Shown here one piece after another: positions 25,207-32,074 of a stretch of DNA of 34,929 bases. The position numbers were made by a program, and so were the translations under genes. The notes under the pieces are model-generated. The model searched no databases. It saw only the letters and a list, made by a program, of their open reading frames with translations, and was not told the DNA's origin. Origin of the DNA: Planctomycetaceae bacterium UBA2972 (GTDB lineage: Bacteria; Planctomycetota; Planctomycetia; Pirellulales; Pirellulaceae); contig DEAW01000129.1 in NCBI GenBank assembly GCA_002348315.1, forward strand, positions 1 to 34,929, in the 5' to 3' direction. Every line of letters starts with the position of its first letter. Positions within the stretch are counted from its first letter, which is position 1.

Positions 25207-26721
25207 TTGAGTGATTTGAGCGAACAGCCGGGGTCAGTCATTTGTGTCAGTATCGGGCGAGGTCGGCACAAGCATATGATTGCAGAGCATCAGCACTTAG
25301 CTGAAAACGGCGCTCAATTAGTGGAATTGCGACTCGATTACATCCGTCGCGCAGTTCGTTTGCGGCGATTGCTAAAAGATCGTAAATGTCCCGTCGTAGC
25401 GACTTGCCGTCGAGCTCAGGATGGCGGCAAATGGAGTGGTAGTGAAGCTGAACGTCAGATGTTACTTCGTTCAGCGATTGTGGCTGGTGCCGATTACGTC
25501 GATCTGGAAGAAGAAATCGCAGATGATATTCCCAGGTATGGTAATACCAAGCGAATTATCAGTATGCATGATTTCGATGAAACTCCGGAAAACCTTGAAG
25601 AGATACATGCTCGGCTTGCCAGCAAGGATGCCGACATCGTCAAAATTGCCTGCATGGCCAACTCACCGCATGATGTGACTCGGGTTTTACAGCTATTGGA
25701 TAAAAGTGATATTCCAACGATTGGGATATGTATGGGAGACATTGGAATGCCTAGCCGCATTTTGGCAGGTAAATTTGGAGCTCCTTTTTCATTCGCGACA
25801 TTTCATCACGAACGTACGATTGCTCCCGGGCAATTGAGTTTTCAAGAGATGACCAGTATTTATGGATACGAGTCGATCAATGCTGAGACAGAGGTCTATG
25901 GCGTCATTGCTGATCCGGTTGCACACAGCATGAGTCCGGTGATTCATAATGCCGGCTTTGATTTCTTGAATATGAATCGCGTTTATCTACCATTTCGAAT
26001 TCCCAAGGATCACCTCAATCAGTTCATTGACGACGCTCCGGGAATAGGAATTCGAGGATTGAGCGTCACGATTCCCCATAAGCAGGAAGTCATGGCCTCG
26101 CTTACCAAAATTGAATCAGGCGCGAGGAAAATCGGAGCGGTCAACACGGTCATATTCGACGAAGATGAAATCATTGGCTACAACACGGATCTCTATGGAG
26201 CGATGGTGAGCCTGGCGGATGCTGCCGGCGAAGATGCTGATGAGCAATGGATGGCTGGTAAACGCGTTTTGTTGCTTGGAGCAGGGGGCGTTGCCCGGGC
26301 AATCGGAGTAGGTGCCAAAGATCGTGGCGGGGAAATTCAAGTGGCATCACGGACATACGAGAAGGCTGTCGAACTGGCTGCCAAGCTGGAAGGAACAGCG
26401 ATTCCGTGGGAAGAACGTCATTCTGCAAATGCGGATATTCTGGTCAACTGTACTCCGGTCGGAATGCATCCCAATATGAACGACACTCCGTTTGAAGAAG
26501 CCGGGTTAACACGAGGAATGATCGTGTTTGATACGATTTATAATCCGGAACAGACGCTGCTAATCAAACAAGCACGAAACCACGATTGCCGAACGGTAAC
26601 AGGAGTCGAAATGTTTGTTCGGCAGGCCGAGTTACAGTTCAAGCTATTCACGGGTGAAGAAGCCCCATTAGATATCATGCGAGAAACATTTCGCCGTACC
26701 ATTTCGTCAGCTAAATACTAA
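25207..26721 (+). CDS. aroDE: Fused 3-dehydroquinate dehydratase (type I) / shikimate dehydrogenase
   Basis: Bifunctional shikimate-pathway enzyme, 504 residues, catalysing 3-dehydroquinate to 3-dehydroshikimate and then, with NADPH, to shikimate. Residues about 10-222 are a type I dehydroquinase: Glu40 and Arg42 (ELRLDYI), His121 (SMHDF), Schiff-base Lys146 (VKIA), Arg184 (PSR) and the APGQLS loop. Residues about 228-500 are AroE: HSMSP (240-244), TIPHK (Lys292), NTDLYG (Asp328), the dinucleotide motif GAGGVARAI (358-366), SRT (381-383) and NCTPVGM. All key residues of both halves are visible, so both should be active. The TTG start is supported by GAGGT 8 bases upstream. The next gene, 12 bases on, is shikimate kinase, the following pathway step. 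The gene symbol is descriptive. Confidence 0.96.
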   Translation: MSDLSEQPGSVICVSIGRGRHKHMIAEHQHLAENGAQLVELRLDYIRRAVRLRRLLKDRKCPVVATCRRAQDGGKWSGSEAERQMLLRSAIVAGADYVDLEEEIADDIPRYGNTKRIISMHDFDETPENLEEIHARLASKDADIVKIACMANSPHDVTRVLQLLDKSDIPTIGICMGDIGMPSRILAGKFGAPFSFATFHHERTIAPGQLSFQEMTSIYGYESINAETEVYGVIADPVAHSMSPVIHNAGFDFLNMNRVYLPFRIPKDHLNQFIDDAPGIGIRGLSVTIPHKQEVMASLTKIESGARKIGAVNTVIFDEDEIIGYNTDLYGAMVSLADAAGEDADEQWMAGKRVLLLGAGGVARAIGVGAKDRGGEIQVASRTYEKAVELAAKLEGTAIPWEERHSANADILVNCTPVGMHPNMNDTPFEEAGLTRGMIVFDTIYNPEQTLLIKQARNHDCRTVTGVEMFVRQAELQFKLFTGEEAPLDIMRETFRRTISSAKY

Positions 26722-26733
26722 AGGCTGGCTGGG

Positions 26734-27252
26734 ATGACGAATATTTTTCTAACCGGCTATCGTGCAACGGGTAAAACGACGGTGGCAAATCAAGTTGCCA
26801 CAGCCCTGTCGATGGAGTCGATCGATGCGGATGTATTTCTTGAACAACAGGCAGGATTAACCATTGCCGAAATCTTTGCGGCAGAAGGAGAGATCGGGTT
26901 TCGTGATCGCGAGTCCGCGATTGTAAAACAGCTGGCGGCACGTGAGCAGCTAGTCGTCGCACTTGGCGGAGGCGCTATTTTGCGAGAAGAAAACCGCCAG
27001 GCTCTACAGGGACGCGGAATAACGATTTGGCTTACGGCCAGTGCTGAAACGATCTTTGAGCGTATGAGTACCGATCCATTGACCGGTCAGCGCCGTCCCA
27101 ATTTGACAAATACCGGTGGGCTTGCGGAAGTCCGGCAATTGTTACAACAACGCGACCCTCTTTATCAAGCAGCAGCTGATTTTAGTGTTGATACCGAAGA
27201 ATTATCACCGGCAGAAGTTGCGAGCAGAATCGTCGAATTGGTTCGTGGTTAG
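26734..27252 (+). CDS. aroK: Shikimate kinase
   Basis: ATP-dependent phosphorylation of shikimate to shikimate 3-phosphate; cytoplasmic, 172 residues, the usual size. P-loop GYRATGKTT (8-16), shikimate-binding Asp33 (DADVF), Arg57 (FRDRE), the GGG run at 78-80 (ALGGGA), lid arginines in GQRRP and Arg140 of LLQQRDPLY. It lies 12 bases after the aroDE fusion, so three consecutive pathway steps are encoded by two genes in one transcript. Its TAG stop overlaps the TAA stop of the convergent prepilin peptidase gene. Some P-loop kinases of this shape act on gluconate, but the shikimate-contact residues and neighbours favour AroK. Confidence 0.96.
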   Translation: MTNIFLTGYRATGKTTVANQVATALSMESIDADVFLEQQAGLTIAEIFAAEGEIGFRDRESAIVKQLAAREQLVVALGGGAILREENRQALQGRGITIWLTASAETIFERMSTDPLTGQRRPNLTNTGGLAEVRQLLQQRDPLYQAAADFSVDTEELSPAEVASRIVELVRG

Positions 27253-28511
27253 GCGAGTATTTTCTCTTTAATAAGCCGCCAGGCAAACAGCATGCCTCCC
27301 ATCGCGGAAAGTCCGACCATCAGTACAAATGGTAAAGCATCGACGTACTGTTCGAGCGCCGGAGTGATACGGATCCAGATGGATTCCCAAAAGAGTACGA
27401 CCACAAGAGCAGCCAAACTGAGATAGGGGCCGAAGGCCATTTCGTTTTCACGGCGTGTGATGGCTTGGATAATCCCGATGATGACGCCGGCAAACGGGGC
27501 CAGAAAGAAAGTGACCATGACTGCCTGCCAACCAAGAAAGGCACCAATCATGGCCATGAGCGTAACATCTCCGAATCCCATTGCTTCCTGGCGTAAAGCT
27601 ATTTGACCAATAATACGAACGCCCCAGACTAACACAAGCCCGGCAGTCATTCCGATGACAGCACTAAGTAAGCTCTCCCATTGCTCTGCCGTTCCATTAC
27701 TCCAAATGGCATAAAGCATCGCCCAGCCAAGCATACAGCCTGTGGCGATGGCGGTGGTCATAGAAAATGGCTTTCGTCTCCGTCTCTCACCTTTGCCCAG
27801 CGACTTTCTGCGAGGCCTCAGGACACTTGCTAACATAAACCTGGCACCTTTCAGAAAACCGTATCGAAGGGTGCATAATTTGGGCATACTTGCTAATCCC
27901 CAAAATCCCAGCATACCCATGGCATACAACAAAGCACGAGGTTCGGTTGTCCAAACGAACCATGATTTTGGAGAATGTGCGTGAAGGTAAACGACTTGCC
28001 CGGATTCTAACGAGGTGAGATCGAGCAGGCGACTTTCAGGCAAGAAGGCGGCAATAACTAAAGCAAGTAAGGTTCCAAATACAGTGACTTCGTCAGGGAT
28101 CATACGTTCATCGAAGTCTATAAAGGTGGCGATACAGAGCAGACAAGCCAGGCATAAGAAGGGTACCAGTTGTACCCAGATTAATTGGGAGGATTCCTCG
28201 ACGCCGAGTTGCTCAACCAGATTGGAATAGTGGGAATAGCAAAAACCAAAAAATACCGTCATGCCGAGCTCAATCCACAGAGGGCGAACCCAGAAATGAT
28301 AGCCATGTGTTCTGGTTTCTGACTTAAGTCGAAGCCAGCCGAGTATTGGGATACGTGTATTCCACCCGCGATTGGAAATTCCCTCGGGCAACGGTCCCCA
28401 GGGACTGATAGGACGTTTGTTCCACGCGAGGTTATAGATGCCCCAATTGATGAACATTCCTGCAACGGCCCCCAACATCATCACTAACAGGCAGGTGTTC
28501 CAACTGAACAT
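27249..28511 (-). CDS. Prepilin peptidase (A24 family aspartic peptidase), atypical
   Basis: Integral-membrane peptidase expected to process type IV pilin-like or pseudopilin signal peptides. 420 residues, longer than usual PilD (about 280). Catalytic aspartates: Asp132/Asp134 in FIDFDERMIPD and Asp315 in MGFGDVTLM (GFGD at 312-315). Eight or so membrane segments. The N-terminal cytoplasmic loop (about 31-75, with KRPISPWGP and GYHFWVRPL) lacks the paired CxxC zinc motifs, so the methyltransferase part of classical enzymes is changed or lost. A long insert (about 150-260) separates the two aspartates and includes a strongly basic stretch (RPRRKSLGKGERRRRK). The gene begins 31 bases after the OmpA-like gene stop. 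No pilin gene is in the window. Confidence 0.88.
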   Translation of the reverse strand: MFSWNTCLLVMMLGAVAGMFINWGIYNLAWNKRPISPWGPLPEGISNRGWNTRIPILGWLRLKSETRTHGYHFWVRPLWIELGMTVFFGFCYSHYSNLVEQLGVEESSQLIWVQLVPFLCLACLLCIATFIDFDERMIPDEVTVFGTLLALVIAAFLPESRLLDLTSLESGQVVYLHAHSPKSWFVWTTEPRALLYAMGMLGFWGLASMPKLCTLRYGFLKGARFMLASVLRPRRKSLGKGERRRRKPFSMTTAIATGCMLGWAMLYAIWSNGTAEQWESLLSAVIGMTAGLVLVWGVRIIGQIALRQEAMGFGDVTLMAMIGAFLGWQAVMVTFFLAPFAGVIIGIIQAITRRENEMAFGPYLSLAALVVVLFWESIWIRITPALEQYVDALPFVLMVGLSAMGGMLFAWRLIKEKILA

Positions 28512-28542
28512 GCGTATTTCAACCGCTTTCGTGAATGTGGGA

Positions 28543-29313
28543 TTAATAAGTTTCAGGATAGATGATTAGTTCGATACGTTGATTGGCTTCCCGACCCTGT
28601 TCTGATGCCGTGGAGTATCGAGGAGCGTTGTTGCCTTTGGATGCAAGTGAAAGCTGTGTTGCTGGTAACTGCGACATCCCGACTAAATAATTGTAAATCG
28701 TCGTGACCTGTTGAATAGCCTGTTGATGGTCATCATTTGGAGTCAGGCCTGATGTCGCATGCGCTTCGAGAGTGATTTGTTGATTTGCATACTGTTGTTT
28801 GATTGCCGCCGCGACCCGATCAAGCAGTGTCTTTCCGTCGTTACTAATCGTAACTGTGTTGGCATTAAATAGCTGAGTCCTGGGTAATTCGATACGAACC
28901 TTCTTTCCATCTCGTCCCACGACAACACCTTCGATGCTAACGACATCCAGCGTTGAGGCTGCTTCTGCATTTCCGGCGGATAGATCAACTCCTCCGGAGT
29001 TACTTAGTTTCGCATTGGCGTCCTTGAGTTGTTGTTTGACCAAATCTAGTTCGCCTACCGTGACCCGGTATTGTTGCCGGGCTTTGGCTAATTCTGCATG
29101 GAGTGATTCGTTATCGGCCGTTAGTTTTTCCAGAGGTGAAGCAGCCGAATTGGCTTCAGTAGCACCAGTGGATGATCCGGTGGTGTCTGTATCATTCGAA
29201 TTGTTCTCTTTTCGGCCCCAATTAAACTTTCCATCCGGTCCAATCGGTCCGGATTGACAGCCACTCGTGACGAGTAGTAGGCAGAGCAGTGTTAATTTGA
29301 AGTAAGAGACCAT
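28543..29313 (-). CDS. OmpA-like lipoprotein
   Basis: Envelope protein of 256 residues. Signal sequence with lipobox-like VTSGC (Cys19), so probably lipid-anchored. A low-complexity Asn/Ser/Thr linker (35-58) leads to a probable coiled coil (about 60-105) and then a C-terminal domain of OmpA C-terminal type: TVTISNDGKTLLDRVAAAI, the ITLEAHATSG strand and the closing GREANQRIELIIYP. The usual GHTD and LSxxRA residues that hold peptidoglycan diaminopimelate are replaced (AHAT; QQVTT). It may still fold the same way but bind the wall weakly or not at all. The prepilin peptidase gene follows 31 bases later on the same strand, so they may share a transcript. Confidence 0.82.
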   Translation of the reverse strand: MVSYFKLTLLCLLLVTSGCQSGPIGPDGKFNWGRKENNSNDTDTTGSSTGATEANSAASPLEKLTADNESLHAELAKARQQYRVTVGELDLVKQQLKDANAKLSNSGGVDLSAGNAEAASTLDVVSIEGVVVGRDGKKVRIELPRTQLFNANTVTISNDGKTLLDRVAAAIKQQYANQQITLEAHATSGLTPNDDHQQAIQQVTTIYNYLVGMSQLPATQLSLASKGNNAPRYSTASEQGREANQRIELIIYPETY

Positions 29314-29612
29314 GGTATTGAAACAGGCAGAAATGGTGGCTATGAAAACAGCGTTGCCATAGTATCAAATCACTAGATTTACAGGAAATAGCAGTACGTG
29401 CTGTCGAAAACGAGACGACATTCGCTTGACAGCGTTAATCTGTAACCTACGATTGACTAATAACCCTGAAAACGGTCTCTTTTCGGATGAAAATGATGAG
29501 ATTCATGCCCTACTACAGTATTTGCGATTGCCTCTGTTGTTGATATCTGCAACTCCCGTACGAGTAGTATGTCTTAATTAGCCGATCTCTTTTTTCTAAA
29601 TAACCATTCGAA
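29314..29612 (+). promoter_or_regulatory. 299-base gap with candidate serine acetyltransferase promoter
   Basis: Divergent intergenic region between the OmpA-like gene (minus) and the serine acetyltransferase (plus). On the plus strand TTGACA (29426-29431), a 16-base spacer and TACGAT (29448-29453) form a plausible housekeeping promoter, which would give a leader of about 150 bases. No T-box, riboswitch fold or coding sequence could be recognised in the rest. Confidence 0.35.
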
Positions 29613-30569
29613 ATGTCTTCACGAGAAAATAAACAACAGCTCCCGGATTTGACGAACCAGATCCTCAAAACCTACGAAGATTTAGGGACGATCAATCATC
29701 TCGGACATACTCCGTTACCACAGTTGGATAAGATTGTGGAAATCCTGATGGATTTCAAGGAAGTTCTTTATCCGGGATACCGTCGTCGTCAGGGGTTACA
29801 TCAGGACAATGTCTCGTTTTATGTAGGCGATTTGATAGATCAGATTTTCAATGAGTTGTCGACTCAGATAGCCCGCGCGCTACAGCACGAAGACGTCGTG
29901 TTTGAGTCTAAAGGGGAGTGGAGTTCGTATCTGGAACAAGGTGAGCAGTTAACGCTAAAGTTGCTGGAACGATTGCCTGAAGTTCGTCGCGTGCTGGCCA
30001 CCGATGTTCAGGCTGCTTACGACGGAGACCCTGCCTGCAAAAGTCTTGACGAAGTCATTTTTTGCTACCCGGGTCTCGATGCCATCACCGTACACCGAAT
30101 AGCTCATGAACTCTATTTACTCAATGTACCGTTCATTCCCCGGATGATGGCGGAATGGTCACACAAAGAGACGGGCATTGATATTCATCCGGGAGCGACA
30201 GTCGGAGAGTCATTCTTTATTGACCATGGAACGGGAGTCGTGATTGGCGAAACCACTGTGATTGGAAACTTTGTCAAGTTATATCAGGGGGTTACGCTGG
30301 GAGCTCTAAGCTTTCCAACGGACTCGGATGGCAACATTATTCGTACTATGAAGCGACATCCGACGATTGAAGACCGAGTGGTTGTTTATGCGTCAGCTAC
30401 GATTCTGGGTGGTGATACAAATGTGGGGCACGACAGTGTTATTGGTTCAAGTGTTTGGTTGACACGGAGCGTTCAGCCTCATACGACCGTGACTTTGGAG
30501 AAACCTAAACTACGCATGCGTGCTGAGAGCAAAGAAGCTGTAACCAACAACTCGTCATTTGAAATCTGA
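29613..30569 (+). CDS. Serine O-acetyltransferase
   Basis: Makes O-acetylserine from serine and acetyl-CoA, the first step of cysteine synthesis. 318 residues: an alpha-helical N-terminal region (about 1-185, longer than in CysE) and a left-handed beta-helix of hexapeptide repeats. The catalytic pair is Asp190 (GIDIHPGA) and His205 (IDHGTG), with the same 15-residue spacing as in Escherichia coli CysE; GETTVIGNFVKLYQGVTLG follows. An insert GALSFPTDSDGNIIRTMKRHP after the glycine loop resembles the longer EpsC/SAT-like branch. No cysteine synthase gene is nearby. ATG start without a clear ribosome binding site. It converges on hisA, 8 bases apart. Confidence 0.93.
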   Translation: MSSRENKQQLPDLTNQILKTYEDLGTINHLGHTPLPQLDKIVEILMDFKEVLYPGYRRRQGLHQDNVSFYVGDLIDQIFNELSTQIARALQHEDVVFESKGEWSSYLEQGEQLTLKLLERLPEVRRVLATDVQAAYDGDPACKSLDEVIFCYPGLDAITVHRIAHELYLLNVPFIPRMMAEWSHKETGIDIHPGATVGESFFIDHGTGVVIGETTVIGNFVKLYQGVTLGALSFPTDSDGNIIRTMKRHPTIEDRVVVYASATILGGDTNVGHDSVIGSSVWLTRSVQPHTTVTLEKPKLRMRAESKEAVTNNSSFEI

Positions 30570-30577
30570 CCCGGCTG

Positions 30578-31294
30578 TTATTCGTTCGCCAAAGCAATTG
30601 CTTCGGGCAGGTGAATGACGCCATCGTAGAGACTTCGACCAATGATAGCGCCGTCTAACCCGGCATCACGTAACTGACGTACATCTTCCAGCGTCGTAAC
30701 TCCTCCCGATGCGATGACAGGGATCTCAGTCGCTTGCTTCATTTCAGCCATGCCTGCGACATTGGCTCCCTCCATCATGCCGTCACGGGAAATGTCTGTA
30801 TAAATGATGGCGGCAACAGGTTGTCCGGCAAACTGTTGAGCCAGGCTAATGGCAGTCGTTTGACTGGTCTCAAGCCAACCATCTGTCGCGACCATGCCGT
30901 CACGTGCATCAATTCCCAGAGCTAGTTGATTGGGAAATTTACTCACCATGGATGAAAACCATTCGGGCTCTTTAAGGGCTTTAGTGCCGACGATTAAACG
31001 ACTGACTCCTAAGCCTAAAAGCAATTCAATGGTGGATTCCTCTCTTACTCCGCCGCCTAGCTGACAGGGGACGTCGATGGACTGCACAATACTGCGGACA
31101 GCGTCCTGATTGATCCAAAGTCCATCCCGGGCACCGTCAAGATCGACCAGGTGCATGCATTGGGCGCCCTGTTCACACCATTGGCTGGCCATGGCTCCGG
31201 GGTTATCTCCGAAGACAGTTTCCTGATTGTAATCGCCCTGTTTCAAACGAACACAATTACCTCCGCGTAAATCGATGGCCGGCCAGATTTTCAT
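30578..31294 (-). CDS. hisA: Phosphoribosylformimino-AICAR ribotide isomerase
   Basis: Fourth step of histidine synthesis, converting ProFAR to PRFAR. A (beta-alpha)8 barrel of 238 residues. Asp8 (AIDLRGGNCVRL) and Asp129 (GIDARDG) are the general acid/base pair, with phosphate-binding QLGGGVR (78-84) and ASGGV (195-199), and YTDISRDGM. The ATG is preceded by AAAGAGA. It lies 38 bases after hisH on the same strand. Related PriA enzymes do both the histidine and tryptophan reactions; nothing seen demands that here. Confidence 0.96.
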   Translation of the reverse strand: MKIWPAIDLRGGNCVRLKQGDYNQETVFGDNPGAMASQWCEQGAQCMHLVDLDGARDGLWINQDAVRSIVQSIDVPCQLGGGVREESTIELLLGLGVSRLIVGTKALKEPEWFSSMVSKFPNQLALGIDARDGMVATDGWLETSQTTAISLAQQFAGQPVAAIIYTDISRDGMMEGANVAGMAEMKQATEIPVIASGGVTTLEDVRQLRDAGLDGAIIGRSLYDGVIHLPEAIALANE

Positions 31295-31332
31295 AGATCG
31301 TTCTCTTTTGTGAATAACTTAGAGGTAGTGAC

Positions 31333-31938
31333 TTAGAGTGAACCGAAATTCTTCAGCACCTGAATGCCCGCAGATTGGCTTTTCTCAGGATGAAACTGAG
31401 TGGCATAAAGATTGTCTTGCCAAATCATGGCACAGAATTCACCATCGTAATCACTGGTGATGGCGACGACGTCTGTATCCGAGGGGGCAACGTAATAAGA
31501 ATGTACAAAATAGAAGTGGGTCCCGAATTCGATACCTTTGAGAATCGGAGCTTCCCGGACGATGTTGGCCTGATTCCATCCCATGTGGGGGACTTTGAAA
31601 CCGGCCTGGACATCGAAACGCTTAACTTCTCCGGGAATGATTCCCAGTCCTTCGAATTCTCCTCCTTCATAACTCATATCAAATAATAACTGCAGTCCCA
31701 GACAGATCCCCAGAAAAGGTTTGTTGGCAGCAATAACATCTTTGATCGGGCTGACCAGATCACGGCGGTGGAGTTCAGCAATCGCGTCCTCAAATGCACC
31801 AACGCCGGGTAGCACAACCTTTTCTGCCTTAGCCAATTCGGCAGCATCGCACGTGATTGTTGCTTCAAATCCGGCTTTTTCAAAAGCCTTTTGAACGCTT
31901 CGTAGGTTACCCATTTGGTAATCAATAATGGCGATCAT
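31333..31938 (-). CDS. hisH: Imidazole glycerol phosphate synthase, glutaminase subunit
   Basis: Class I glutamine amidotransferase that supplies ammonia to HisF for the fifth step of histidine synthesis. 201 residues. Catalytic triad Cys79 (GICLGLQ), His183 and Glu185 (QFHPEKS); the oxyanion-region PGVGAF (44-49) and the HisH-specific PHMGWN (117-122) are present. HisF is not encoded in the window although HisH needs it, so hisF must be elsewhere. Located upstream of hisA with a 38-base gap; the YfhO-like gene is 136 bases before it. Confidence 0.97.
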   Translation of the reverse strand: MIAIIDYQMGNLRSVQKAFEKAGFEATITCDAAELAKAEKVVLPGVGAFEDAIAELHRRDLVSPIKDVIAANKPFLGICLGLQLLFDMSYEGGEFEGLGIIPGEVKRFDVQAGFKVPHMGWNQANIVREAPILKGIEFGTHFYFVHSYYVAPSDTDVVAITSDYDGEFCAMIWQDNLYATQFHPEKSQSAGIQVLKNFGSL

Positions 31939-32019
31939 ATGTTAGGAATCCGCAAGAGTGAAAAGGACTTCAATCATCCTATTGTAAGCCAAACGCCAGA
32001 GTCTCAAAACCGGTCCTAT

Positions 32020-32074
32020 CAACATCCAATGCTAACGACTGGCTGACAGTCAATGAGATGGTTGTCGGATGTTG
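32020..32074 (-). repeat. Nested inverted repeats after the YfhO-like gene
   Basis: CAACATCC (32020-32027) pairs perfectly with GGATGTTG (32067-32074), which ends directly at the YfhO-like stop codon. Inside is GACTG-GCTGA-CAGTC (32037-32051). No T-run follows on the minus strand, so it is not a standard terminator. It could shape the 3' end of the upstream gene or the leader of hisH. Confidence 0.35.
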
